Positions 1 through 11,679 of a stretch of DNA of 64,000 nucleotides are shown piece after piece. The notes under the pieces were generated by a model that was not told the DNA's origin, did not search any database, and saw only the letters and a program-made list of their open reading frames with translations. Source of the stretch: Larus michahellis. Taxonomy: Eukaryota > Chordata > Aves > Charadriiformes > Laridae. The translations under genes and the position numbers were made by a program. Positions within the stretch are counted from its first letter, which is position 1. Every line of letters begins with the position of its first letter. Location: assembly GCF_964199755.1 (NCBI RefSeq), contig NC_133913.1, positions 8,286,201-8,350,200 on the forward strand. The letters are read 5' to 3'.

Positions 1-1600
1 TATCTGCAATTACTTCATACCCAGTGAAGAAGTCTTCATTATAGGGGACAGTGTGATTCAGCTGTGTAGTCAGCATGGGCAAGAATTAGGTGAAGATGAG
101 GATATTTAAATCTAGGTGTCCAACTGAAGATGTAAATTGGGCATTTAAATCTTCATTATTATCCCTGCAGGTCCAGTTAATGCAGTTACTGGAATTAAAC
201 AAGCTATAGTGTCAAAGAATGACAGCATATACTGCTGTACAAGTTTCTGGAGGCTAGCAAAATATTCTGTAGCCCTAGCACTATATTTTGATTTATTCTT
301 CCAGTCTTGCCTGTACACTAATGGTTACCTAAAAAATCAAGTTACCAAGCAAGGTGGGGCTTCTGTCTGACCTCCTGTGGATGTTCTTGGGTGGGATTAC
401 TCTTAGCTAACCTGAGGAGAGATTAACGGACCTACATTGGGGTGCCCAAATCCTGGTATTTATTTGTGAATCAGGCATCCAACGGTCAGAACAACCAATG
501 GAGCCAAAAAAAAGATTCAGCTGATCAAATATAAGTGTTCTTGCTATGGGGACCTGAATGTCTCTCTCAAGTCCTTTTATTTTCTTGCTCTCCAGTCAGT
601 ACATTTGAAGCATAGAGGCATAACTCACATGACGATACAGGGACTGGGGGAGCAAAGTCCTCCCCCTGTAAAAGCAGCTCAGGTTCCTGTCCTCTGTTGA
701 TCTGACTTTTCTCCCTCTGGTCCCTGTGCTGCCTGCTGGATAAAATGGCTCAAATCCCCCATTCCTCCTTTTGAGTCTGAAGTGACAGGCAGAGCTGGTC
801 AGAATTACTATTCAAGTGAGCAATGCATTTTCATATTCTAGGCTTTCACGCATGAAATGGGAGTCTTTCTTTCTAAGGATTTCTTCAACATAGTCCCTGG
901 AGCTCTGTACTGTTCATAAGCTGAGATTCAAAGTAAAATTCTGCTGCATTTATTACATGTAAGGCTAGAAAATACCAATGTGATACTCTACTTTGTCCTT
1001 TTCAAGTAAATCAGTCAGATGATCTCAGTCAGAATTCCCAATTCTCAGCTCAGTCTGTCTGTGCAGAGACCAGAGGGGGAATGGAAGTCTTTGAGAGGTG
1101 TTAGCCATGATCTCAGAAACACTTCTGTGTCACACAATTTTAATGCTCTAGGTGATCTCACAGCCTCCTAGTCCGCTCTCTGCATCCTTCACTGTTTGAA
1201 CACTACTGTAAACTTTTCAGTGTGTCTTGATTCCTGCCTTCCAGGTAATATTTTTGATCTTAAAAGGCATGGAGTTTGGGACTGGAGTGTCGGCTCAAAA
1301 GAATAAAGGAAGAGCAATAGTGAACAGTTACCATGTGATCCATCTCACCCAACATTAGAGTTCAACTGCTCACAGAGGTGTGCATGGCAACTGAGGATGC
1401 CTCAAAATAACCCCAGGATATCATACCTTGCTGCTCGACTTACTGCTGGGTCCTGCACTCTCTACCGGTCTTGTACTGATTTTGTACATAAACTCTGGCA
1501 TCTCAAATGACACAAAAAATCCTAGAAAATGAATGACCACCTCCTCTTGGAACACTTTTCTGGCCATATATAGGAGACAAAGGTTACTTGGGAAAAGTCA
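1..1600. other. Unassigned DNA
   Basis: I see no coding exon, RNA gene or recognisable repeat in this stretch. Open frames are short and none resembles a known family. It could hold old, highly diverged repeats or an intron of a gene outside the window. Confidence 0.5.
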
Positions 1601-1649
1601 GTCTGCATGTACCGATCTGATCAACGTGGTCAACCTGATTGCCTATTAC

Positions 1650-2624
1650 TGTCTTTGAAAAACAGCAATGAACAGATTGAGAGGTTGTGGATAAAAATTA
1701 AGGGCCAAGCCATCAAAGGAGATCTCATTAATGACATAGATAGCAGAATTGAGGGCAACTTCAGCAAGTTTGCAGGTGACACCAAGAGGAGTGGCACAGT
1801 TGATTCACTTGAGGGAAGAGATGCCATCCAGATTCACCTTCACAGGCTTGATTATTAGCTTCATGTGAAACTCATGAAGTTCAACAAGGCCAAGTGCAAG
1901 GTCCTGCACCTGGTTTAGGTTGTCACCAGAATCAGTACAGACTGGGGATAAATCCATTGAGAGCAGCCCTGCAGAGAAGGACTTGGGGATACTGGTGGAT
2001 GAAAAATTGGGTATGAGCCAGTAATGTGCACTTGCAGCCCAGAAAGTCAATCATATCCTGGGCTGCATCAAAAGAAGCATGGCCAGCAGGTCAAGCGAGG
2101 TGATTCTGCCTCTCTGCTCCACTCTCATGAGACCTCACCTGTAGTACTGCATCCAGCTCTGGGGTCCCCAGCAAAAGAGAGATGTGGGCCTGTTAGAGCA
2201 GGCCCAGAGGAAGGCCACAAAAATGATAACACTTGATAAAATGATGAGTTGTAACACTTACCTTATGAAGAAAGGCTGTGTTCAGCCTGGAGAAAAGAAA
2301 GGTCCAGGGACCTTATTACAGCCTTTCTGTATATAAAGGGGGCTTCTAGGAAAGATGGAGAGCAACCTTTTACCAAGGCCTGTAGTGACAGGGCAAGGGG
2401 CAATGGTTTTATACTGAAAGAGGGTAGCTCTAGATTGGCTATAAAGAAGCATTTTTTATGATGAGGGTGATGAGACACAGGTTGCCCAGAGAAGTTGTAG
2501 AAGTCAGATAATTGAGACTGTTCAAGGTCAGGTTGGTCAGGGATTTCAGCAATGGCAGGGGGATTGGACTAGATGACCTTTAAAGTCCCTTCCAACCCAA
2601 TCCATTTTATGATTCTACGATAAG
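1650..2624 (+). repeat. CR1 LINE fragment, internally deleted
   Basis: CR1 non-LTR retrotransposon remnant on the plus strand. The first part resembles the CR1 endonuclease region (LWIKIKGQAIKGDL near 1688-1730). It then passes directly into the reverse-transcriptase region around the FADD box, here FAGDTKRSG (1771-1797), so most of the RT is missing. After that the usual CR1 3' segment follows, with stops and frameshifts, ending in a TTATGATTCTACGATAA-type tail near 2623. It is dead and not a host gene. Confidence 0.85.
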
Positions 2625-2625
2625 T

Positions 2626-3660
2626 TGACTAGATTTGTGGACCAGGAGAGAGCATGGTGTATCATTTACCTTGACTTTAGCAAGGATTTCCTCATTGTTT
2701 CCCATAAAATCCTTGTATCTAAGTTAGGTCATTATAATCTGGATGAGTGGACAGTTAGACGTGGAAAAAAACTACTTGGATAGTTGTACTCGGAAGACAG
2801 TGGTTAATAGGTTGTCCTCAACTTGGAAGCTGATAAAAAGTAGAGTGCTGTAGGGGTCCGTACTAGAACCCATCATGTTTATCAGTGACCTGGAGGAGGG
2901 GCAAGAGAGTGCATTCTTGTCAGTTTCACAGATGATACCAAATTGAGGGGACCAGGCAATACTCTTAAAGGCAGGACTGCCGTTCAGAAGGACTTAGGCA
3001 GGAGGAAGGGGGACAAAAGGAACTGCAAGAAATTTAACAAGAACAATGTACATTCCCCTTGGGTGAAAATACAGACTGTCGACTGATTGTCTTGAGAACA
3101 GCTCTATGGATAAGCACTTAGAGGACCCTGTGAGCAGCAAGTTGAGCATAAAACAAGCAGTATGCCCTAGCAGCAAAGAAAATCAACAGCACGCTGGGCT
3201 GCGTTAACAGGAGCATAGTCACTACATCAAAGGAAGTGACTGTTTCCCTCTAGTGGGAAGTCATTAGACGACATGTAGGCTACTGCATCAAGTTGTGGGT
3301 CCCCTGGTTCAGGAAACAGAAGCGAATGAACTGAAGCAATTTCAGAGGAAGGACACTAAGGTGGTTGGTGACCTTAGCACATGCCGTGTGAGGAAGAGCT
3401 GAGGGAAGATGGCTTGTTGATCCTGGAAAAAGGAATTTTTCAGAGAAACCTAACAGCAAGCCCTTCAGTACATTATGAATGTTATGAAAAGGAAGGAGCC
3501 TGGCTCTTCATAGTTGTGCAAGGTGGGAAGATGTGAAATAAGAGGCTTAAATTTAAAACAGACTGTATTTAAAGGAAAACTTTTTTCACCTTGAAAAGCA
3601 GTCAAGCATTGGAAAAGGGTATCCAGAGATGTTCTTAGGTAACCTGACTGAGCAACCTGA
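2626..3660 (+). repeat. Diverged CR1 LINE fragment (RT region)
   Basis: A second, older CR1 piece starts right after the 3' tail of the previous copy. Translated fragments match the RT core (IYLDFSKDF near 2660-2690) and later the CR1 C-terminal part. Many indels and stops are present. Its 3' end near 3660 is worn and lacks a clear octamer tail. Confidence 0.7.
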
Positions 3661-3763
3661 ATCAAGGCCCTGCAGTTCCATATGAACATCAAAATGTCAA
3701 ATTTTCCAAGTTTTCCCTCAATCTAAAGCTACATCTGCACTTTATTTCTTAATATGATTTCAG

Positions 3764-4423
3764 ATGAAAAGAGGGAGAGGAGAGGAGAGGAGAGGAGGGG
3801 AGGGGAGGGGAGGAAGGGAGAGGAGAGGAGAGGAGAGGAGAGGAGAGGAGAGGAGAGGAGAGGAGAGGAGAGGAGAGGAGAGGAGAGGAGAGGAGAGGAG
3901 AGGAGAGGAGAGGAGAGGAGAGGAGAGGAGAGGAGAGGAGAGGGGAGGAGGGGAGAGGAGAGGAGAGGAGAGGAGAGGAGAGGGGAGGAGGGGAGAGGAG
4001 AGGAGAGGAGAGGAGAGGAGGGGAGAGGAGGGGAGGGGAGGAGAGAGGAGGGGAGGGGAGGGGAGAGGAGAGGAGAGGAGGGGAGAGGAGGGGAGAGGAG
4101 AAGAGAGAAGAGAAGAGGAGAGAAGAGGAGAGGAGAGAAGAGAAAAGAGAAGAGAAGAGAAGAGAAGAGAAGAGAAGAGAAGAGAAGAGAAGAGAAGAGA
4201 AGAAAAGAGAAGAGAAGAGAAGAGAAGAGAAGAGAAGAGAAGAGAAGAGAAGAGAAGAGAAGAGAAGAGAAGAGAAGAGAAGAGAAGAGAAAGAAGAGAA
4301 GAGAAGAGAAGAGAAGAGAAGAGAAGAGAAGAGAAGAGAAGAGAAGAGAAGAGAAGAGAAGAGAAGAGAAGAGAAGAGAAGAGAAGAGAAGAGAAGAGAA
4401 GAGAAGAGAAGAGAAGAGAAGAG
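3764..4423 (+). repeat. Purine-only microsatellite, about 660 bp
   Basis: Uninterrupted A/G tract on the plus strand. The left half (to about 4100) is mostly GAGAG/GAGGG units and G-rich. The right half is almost pure AAGAG pentamers, with one register shift near 4290. Long open frames appear in several frames on both strands only because five-base A/G units cannot form stops easily; they are not genes. Such tracts can form triplex DNA, slip during replication and be mis-assembled. Confidence 0.97.
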
Positions 4424-4427
4424 CCTG

Positions 4428-5345
4428 ACCACTTCAGGGCTGACCAAAAGTTAAAGAATGTTATAAAGAACATTGTCCAAATGCCTCGTAAATACTGAAA
4501 GGCATGGGGCATCAACCACATCTCCAGGAAGGCTATTCCGGTGTGTGGCCACCCTCTCAGTAAAGAAATGTTTCCTAATGTGAACCCTGAACCTTCCTGG
4601 ATGCAGCTTTGAACCATTCTCATGTGTCCTGTCACTGGATTTCAGGGAGAAGGGATCAGCACCTTCCTTTCTCGCTTCCCCTCCACAGGAAGCTGTAGAG
4701 AGCAATGAGGTCACCTCTCAGACTCTTTTTCTCTTAGACAAACCCAAAGTCCTCACTCACTCCTCATAGGACATGCCTTTCAGCCCTTTCACTGTCTTTG
4801 TTGCCTTCCTCTGGATGCATTCAGGTACTTTCACATCTTTCTTAAATTGTGGGGCCCAGAACTGCACGCAGTACTCAAGATGAGGCCACACCAACGTTAA
4901 ATACAGCAGGATAATCCCCTCTCTTGACCGGCTGGTTGGACTGTGTTTGATGCACCCCAGGCTGTGGTTTGTCCTCTTGGCTGTGGTTTGTCCTCTTGGC
5001 TGCCAGGGCACACTGCTGACTCCTGTTGAGCCTGCTGCCAACCAGCACCCCCAGATCCCTTTCTGCAGGGCTGCTCTCCAGACACTCCTCTCCCAGTTTA
5101 TACTTGTTCCTGGTGTTACTCCACCCCACTCCATCCCAGGTGCAGAATCTGTCATTTGGACTTGTTAAATTCCATCCATTGGAATCATTGCCCGATGCTC
5201 CGATCTATACAGATCCCTCTGCAAGGCCTCTTATCCCTCAAGACAGTCAGCAGCACCTCCTGGTTTAGTATCATCAGCGAACTTCCATTCAACTCCTGCA
5301 TCTACCTCATTGACGTTTGCCTCTTCCCCTGCCCATCTGCTTATG
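4428..5345 (-). repeat. CR1 LINE fragment
   Basis: Minus-strand CR1. Read on the minus strand, it carries the CR1 RT C-terminal region ([19 protein letters not shown] near 4860 is the diagnostic block) followed by the 3' segment toward 4428. The purine tract abuts its 3' side, so the terminal octamers are missing. The copy lies just downstream of the broken serine protease gene, where exons 4 and 5 of that gene would be expected. Confidence 0.85.
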
Positions 5346-5547
5346 ACTATCTTCCACATGAGGTCTGGTACTCATGGTGATCATAGGCCATAGCATCATC
5401 TAGTTCAGTGGTCTCCAAACTTCTTTGACTGCACAACCCATCAGTAAAAAATTTTGCCAGCAGGCAAAGGAAGGGAAACAAGTTCATGGGCTTGGGGAAG
5501 CAAGCAGGAGGAGATCCCTCAGTCAGCAAGGATGTGTGATGGCATAC

Positions 5548-6702
5548 CTTCAGCAGCATGATGTCATTTTTAAAGGGATGACTTGAATAATTGGGGTGGA
5601 TGACCCAGTGGCCAACATGGAAAGCTTGCTGACTTGGCTTGCCCTTATTTACATTGTCAGCTCTCAGGATCACAGTGATATTCACGTTTTTGCCAGGAAA
5701 CACCAACACATTTCAGCTACACTGACCACAACCACATGGGGTCCCTTACTCCACGCTGGCATAGGGCTGAGGTGTCCCATTCTGAAGAATAAAGGGAAGC
5801 AGGGAATGGGAGACACTGGCCTTTCTTCTGCAAAAGTAGCTCCGAGCCATGGTTGGAACCATGGACCAGGAGACCACTGCCAAGGAGTCCCGTCCCAGGG
5901 GCACACAGCCCCTGGCAGACAATTCCTGCAACTCAGAGGGGATGTATCACCTCACAGAGAGCCCTGCTGTGCCTGAAGAGACACAGAGGACTCTTTCCCC
6001 CCAAAGCAGGACTGCGGCTCTTCATGACTGTGTGAGACTGTGAAAAAATTCCACATACAAGTAAGAATGGGCCTTACGTTTCTTCAGCCGCACAGTGAGC
6101 TGATGAGAGCACTGCATCTGGGCGAATTAGGAATCCTCCACATCAAATGTTATCATCTAACTCATTTCTAATTGATAAATAAGCCATGTAGGGCCAGGAG
6201 TGGGGCTTAGCTTCTGACCCGCCAATGATCCTTCCTGGAAGAGAGATAAGAAGTGTTAATATCACATACACCACTATTTCCCATCAAGTTCGGAGCTACG
6301 TGAGGAGAGAGAGTCATCCTCTGATGTCATATGCCAATGATGCCAATAACTCTCCTTCCTGGGGCTGTCCAAAGCATTTCTTATGCACAATGGAGAGAAA
6401 AACAAACACTTCCTGGGGATGACTGACCACACCTGACTCTGGATGTCTAAAATGCTGTCAAAGAACACTACATGGCTACCTGTAATGCATCATTGGTTTC
6501 AGCCACAGTCTGAGCTGAGCGATATGAGTAGAGTAGAGAGTAGAGATATGAGAAAAGACAAGGCAGGCACCAGACATATTTCCTATTCAGTGCCCATTTC
6601 TGCCCTTGTACGTCCTCCTCTACACCCCGTCTGTCTGTACTCACCAACCCCAGCCCATGGGACAAGGAGAAAAGCACTTGCGAGCAGAAGGAGAAGCAGC
6701 AT
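5548..6702 (-). pseudogene. Granzyme/mast-cell-protease-like serine protease pseudogene
   Basis: Three exons of a haemopoietic S1A serine protease (granzyme, chymase and cathepsin G group) are readable on the minus strand. Exon 1 (6702-6645) starts with ATG and encodes a leucine-rich signal peptide (MLLLLLLASAFLLVPWAG), then a GTGAGT donor in phase 1. Exon 2 (6234-6078) follows a TTCCAG acceptor and gives the activation site GRIIGGSEAKPHSWPYMAYL, then CGGFLIRP and SSAHC with the catalytic His (codon 6097-6095); its donor is GTAAGG. Exon 3 (about 5692-5548) gives NVNITVILRADNV, then NDIMLLK with the catalytic Asp (5565-5563), and a GTATGC donor. Defects: an in-frame TGA in exon 2 (6145-6143), no AG at the exon 3 acceptor (CCTGG), and no exon 4 or 5, hence no catalytic Ser. 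Family assignment is strong; the exact orthologue is unknown. Confidence 0.88.
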
Positions 6703-7002
6703 CTTCTACCACTGTTCTGAAGAGCCAAAACAGTTGTTATGGCCAGGCCAGGCAGGTGACAGGTACAGAATGGCAATCTATATATATGAAGTTTGGAGCT
6801 GAAACAGGAAACCTCAGCCTGCTTTCAGCTTGTGTCGTTTGCTGGTTTTGTTCTTACAAACCCCAACCTGTGGTTTGGTGAGGGGTTCATGTCACAGCCT
6901 CTCTGGGCAACTGACTCTGATGCTTCGCTGTTCTCATGGTGAAGAAGGTTTATTTTACACATAGCCTGAACCTTTTTTATTTAATTCTTTATTTATTAAT
7001 GT

Positions 7003-8290
7003 CATAGAATCATATGGTTCTTCATGGTTGGAAAGGACCTTTGAAATCATCGAGTCCAACCATTCACACACACAAAAAAAAAAAACCCTAAAATCTCTGT
7101 CACTAGAGCATGCCCTGAAGCGCCAAATCTAGATGTTTCTTAAATACCTCTAGGGATGGTGACTCAACCACCTCCCTGGGCAGGCTGTTCCAGTGCCTGA
7201 CCACTCTTTCAGTAAAGTAATTCCTCCTAATATCTAATCTAAACCTCCCCTGCCACAACTTCAGACCATTTCCTTCAGAGACCTCTCCTCTGGGAGAAGA
7301 GGCCAACACCCACCTCTCTACAACCTCCTTTCAGGTAGTTGTAGAGGGCAATGAGGTCTCCCCTCAGCCTCCTCTTCTCCAAGCTAAACATGCCCAGCTC
7401 CCTCAGCCTCTCCTCATATGCCCTGGTCTCCAAACCCCTCACCAGCCTGGTAGCTCTCCTCTGGACACAATCCAGCACCTCAATGTCCCTCTTGTACAGA
7501 GGGGCCCAGAACTGAACACAGCACTTGAGGTGAGGCCTCACCGGTGCCGAGTACAGAGGCACCATCACTTCCCTGCTCCTGCTGGCCACGCTATTCCTGC
7601 TACAAGCCAGAATGCTGTTGGGCTTCTTGGCCACCTGGGCACACTGCTGGCTCATGTTAAGCTGGCCGTCCACCAGCAACCCCACGTCCTTTTCTGCTGG
7701 GCAGCTTTCTAGCCACTCTTAGAATCATAGAATCATAGAATATTCATGGTTGGAAAGGACCTTTGAGATCATCGAGTCCAACCACACACACACCAAAAAA
7801 AAAAAAAAAAACCCCACAACCAACCAACCTACAATCTCTGCCACTAGAGCATGCCCTGGAGTGCCAAAAGTCTTCCCCAAGCCTGTAGCATTACTTGGGG
7901 TTGTCATGACGGAAATGCAGGACCCGGCACTTGGCCTTATTAAACCTCATACAGTTGGCCTTGGTCCATCGATCCAGCCTGTCCAGCTCTGTAGAGCCTT
8001 CCTACCCTGAAGCAGATCAACACTCCCACCTAGTTTGGTGTCGTCTGCAAAGTTACTGAGGGTGCACTCAATCCCCTCATCCAGATCATTCATAAAGATA
8101 TTAAACAAAACTTGCCCCTAAACCGAGCCCTGAGAGACACCAATGGTGACGGGCCGCCAAGAGGATTTCACCCCATTAATCACGACTCTCTGGGCACGGC
8201 CATCCAGCCAGTTTTTACCCCAGCGAAGAGAACACTTGTCTATGCCATGATTTACCAGCTCCTCCAGGAGAAGAGCTGTCTTGAAGTAAA
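7003..8290 (-). repeat. CR1 LINE, 3' part, interrupted by a nested CR1
   Basis: Minus-strand CR1 covering the end of the RT, the C-terminal region ([18 protein letters not shown]-like) and the 3' tail (ATAGAATCATATGG at 7003-7016 on the plus strand). A second CR1 3' end is inserted at 7721-7870. Outside the insert the copy closely resembles the long CR1 at 57.5-58.05 kb, so both belong to a similar subfamily. Confidence 0.92.
7721..7870 (-). mobile_element. Nested CR1 3'-end insertion
   Basis: A short, 5'-truncated CR1 in the same orientation interrupts the host CR1. It shows the octamer tail (AGAATCATAGAATCATAG at 7721), an A-rich run and the start of the 3' segment. TCTT is present at both edges (7717-7720 and 7871-7874), consistent with a short target-site duplication. 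The related copy near 57.82 kb has the uninterrupted sequence, which defines the empty site. Confidence 0.85.
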
Positions 8291-10734
8291 CATGATATTC
8301 TGTTGCTTAACAAAAGTATCTAGGGTATCAAGACATGTCAGAGAGCTTGCAAATCCAACGCATTCCCTGGGAAGGGACAGGATCCCAGGCATCCTTTGCT
8401 ATGTGTACCAATTCTGGTTTTTTTTACACTAGGGCAGTGCAGAAAATGCCAGCCATTTCCTTGTGTTACAGCATCAGACAGAATTCTGAAAACAAAGAGA
8501 ATCAAAATGAAATTCAGTGATCCAAGACGAAAAAAAATCAAAAAAAAGACCCAAACCAACCCCCTCCCAAGAATTTCTTTACAATTTAGCCATGAGCTGA
8601 TATTAACATGTCGAGAAGCAATTCTTCCTTTTCTTACAATGACAAGACAGTCAAGTCTGGTTGCCACCCAGTGTACTATGAATCGACATCCTACTGTGTG
8701 TACATCTAGTTTTTTTACCTGAGACCATAGTTGGATTTCCATTATATGAAAAGCATTCTATTAGCAAGTTGTCCGTTTTGACTTTGCAGTTGAAAAATAC
8801 ACCACGGATTAGCTTTGTCTTTGTGCTTCTGAGCTCCTATGCAGGCCTCCAGAGTGCTACTCCCACAAGTCTGGAGGAAGACATTAGTAGGCTGTTTTCT
8901 TGCAGTATTGATCATATCCCTACAGCGGAGCTGTGAGCCAGGCGTACACAGCTCTTCCTGAGGTAAATTGGTTTGTATCTACTGCTTTAAGTTAATCCTG
9001 ACATGAAGGTATAAGGAGACTGCAGCGACTGCATCTTTCATACCTAGACAGCACAACAGCATTTCTAGTGTTTCAAATTGTTCATTACTGAGTCATTCAC
9101 AAAGAATCTCCATTTCAGAGGACCAGAGGCTTCACATCTTAGAAACGCATCCAAAAGAAACAACGTGTTAGGTTTGCCATTTCAATTCAAGGTAATAACA
9201 GTAATGCCGTTAATATAAAATAGAAGAAATATCATATGAATTCAGTAAAGTTTGAGCATTTTGCTTTGTATTTACTCCTACTGCAACAAGTTCAATAAAA
9301 AAGTTTATTTTGCAGGCATTTCCAAATGGAAAAAATAATGAGAAACCATAGACTGTTTCTCTCTCTGAGATTGCATGTGCACCACAGCACCAGGATGAAT
9401 CATCTTCTGGAGATGGGCGAATCATTGCCTGAGAAGAAAAGTGGGGTCCTAGAAGGTCTAAGTATGGACTTATCTAACTTAATTTTAACATCTAAAATTG
9501 CCCATTTAGATCCAGACTAATCATGTTGCCCTCCTTTAATTAGCAGAGGAGAGGTTGGGCAATGAGAGAGAGAGATTTGCAGTTCATCCTTACACGGGAT
9601 GTTTACAAGAGGTCACAGGAATTCATTCTGACTTTTTCTTCCCATCCTACAGTGGGAGTCAGAAGCTTAAACGTGTGTGTTTAGTGTGTTTTGAGATGCC
9701 TTAAGGTTGCTGATACGTTTGCATGAGATTGTAGGTTACCTGCCACTTTCTGAAAAGTGGAGTCCAGGATGTGAAATACCAAGACCAAGACAAACACCAA
9801 TTGGCACTTTCTGTCTCCATTTAGGCACCAGGATCTCACTACAGAAGGCTGATGAGTCACACTTCATGAAAGATAATAGTAGCAACTCTTGCTTGGGTTA
9901 GAAGAAATACTCTGAAAGCTCCACATAGAATCACTGCAGACGTGTTGGGACTCTTGTTCCTACCTAGACGTATTTCTGGGAAAAAAGTACGTTGCACTGG
10001 GTTTTCGTCATGGAGATGAAATATAATTATTATATATTATTCATATATTATGTGAAGTATCATTTATAACCAGGCTGATGTGGAAAAGAGACGCATCTAA
10101 GTGTGTGTGTGAGGGACTGCCCAAGAGGTCAAGACATTTATTTGCAAACATGATGAGAAATCCAGAGAGGTGTTTTGGTGGTGTCCATTTGGTTGTGTCA
10201 CAACTGGAATGTTTGTTGTTTCTTTATTGTGTCAAGTACATAAAGTACTATTATGACTACAGTGCAAGATGTGCATCTGTTTTATCATCACTTTACGTCT
10301 AAATAAATGACTGTTCACATCTGCTCTGTAAGTCGTCTAAACTACCAGTATAATTGCACATCTTCCTTTCTCAAAGCAAATTATCACTGCCTTCCACCTC
10401 GTCCTACCCTCACGCCCAAATGCTCACAAAATGGAATGACTGCAGCCTTATTTTGAGCAGCTTAATCATTTTAAATTGTTGGAAATTCCCAAGGTTTTCT
10501 GTGTGATTCTAAACACTGAATCCTACTTTTGCTTTCAAATCAGATAACCCCATTAGAAGAAATACTCATTTACTGTCTTTGACTATGCAGGGAGTGTGGA
10601 GGCGTGATTCAAGTGACCAAAAAGCTACATTTTAAACTCTGCAGGGTGCTGTATTAGGCTTGCGGTTGCTGTTTCTAAAAAGCATGTCTCTCGTGTTGGC
10701 TTTCTGTTATGTTCTACTTCCATACAGGTGCAGG
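8291..10734. other. Unassigned DNA
   Basis: No exon or repeat family recognised. Base composition is AT-rich around 10020-10070 (TATTAT tracts). Open frames are all short and without family resemblance. Confidence 0.45.
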
Positions 10735-11180
10735 AATGACTTCACTCTACTCAGCCTTGGGGCAGTCTCACCTCAAGTACTGTGTGCACTTTTGAGCTTC
10801 ACAATATAAGAAAGATATAAAAATATTAGAATATGTCCAAAGGAGGGCAACAAAGATGGTGAAAGGACTAGAGGGCAGGACTTATGAGGAGTGTCTGAGG
10901 ATACTAGGTTTGTTCAGTTTAGAGAAGAGGTGACTGAGGGATGACCTCATTGCTGTCTACAATATCCTCATGAAGGGAAGCAGAGAGGTTGGTGCTGATC
11001 TCTTTTCTGGTGATAGGACATGAGGGAATGCCCTAAAGCTGCATTAGGGGAAGTTCAGATTGGATATTAAGAAAAAGTTCTTCACTGAGAAAGTATCCGA
11101 CCACTGAAACAAGCTCCCTGAGGAAATGGACATGGTCCCAAAACTGTCAGTGTTCAAGAAGCGCTTGGACAAGCTATGGA
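10735..11180 (+). repeat. CR1 LINE 3' fragment
   Basis: Plus-strand CR1 C-terminal and 3' segment. It begins at the block encoding HLKYCVHF and runs through the conserved YEE(R/C)LR, LFSLEKR and FFTEKV-like blocks, with stops. It is cut off near 11180, where another CR1 begins. Confidence 0.85.
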
Positions 11181-11678
11181 GCCCCCAGCATAACATGGGC
11201 CTGTTGGAGTGGGTCCAGAGAAAGGCCACAAGATGGTCAGAGGGTTAGAGCAGCTTTCCTATGAAGACAAGCTGAAAGATTTGGGAGGGGTTGAGCCTGC
11301 AGAAGAGAAGGCTTTGGGGAGACCTTATAATGGCTTTCCAGTATCTGAAGGGGGCCTACAAGAAAGACAGAAAGGGACATTTTACAAGGCCATGTAGTGA
11401 TAGAACAAGGGGTAATGACTTAAAACTGAACGAGGGTAGATATAGATTAGATAACAGGAATAGATAACCCTCACTATGAGGGTGGTGAGCCACAGGAAGA
11501 GGTTGCCCAGAGAAGCTGTGGATGCCCCATTCCTGGAAGTGTTCAAGATGACTGGCTGGCTGGGGTTTTGAGCAACCTGATCTAGTGGGAGATGTCCCTG
11601 CCCATGGCAGGGGGGTTAGAACTGGATGATATTTAAGGTCGCTTCCAACCTAAACCATTCTATGATTCTACGACAACA
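11181..11678 (+). repeat. CR1 LINE 3' fragment
   Basis: A second plus-strand CR1 piece directly follows the previous one and repeats the same portion of the element (GPVGVGPEKGHK..., LSYEDKLKDLG, then the 3' untranslated part). It ends with the TTCTATGATTCTACGA tail near 11675. The direct repetition shows two separate insertions or a tandem duplication. Confidence 0.87.
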
Positions 11679-11679
11679 C

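Noticed and set aside
3749-4635. Several open frames of 224-291 codons on both strands
   Set aside because: They are products of the purine microsatellite; translations are only Arg/Glu/Gly or Ser/Leu/Pro repeats.
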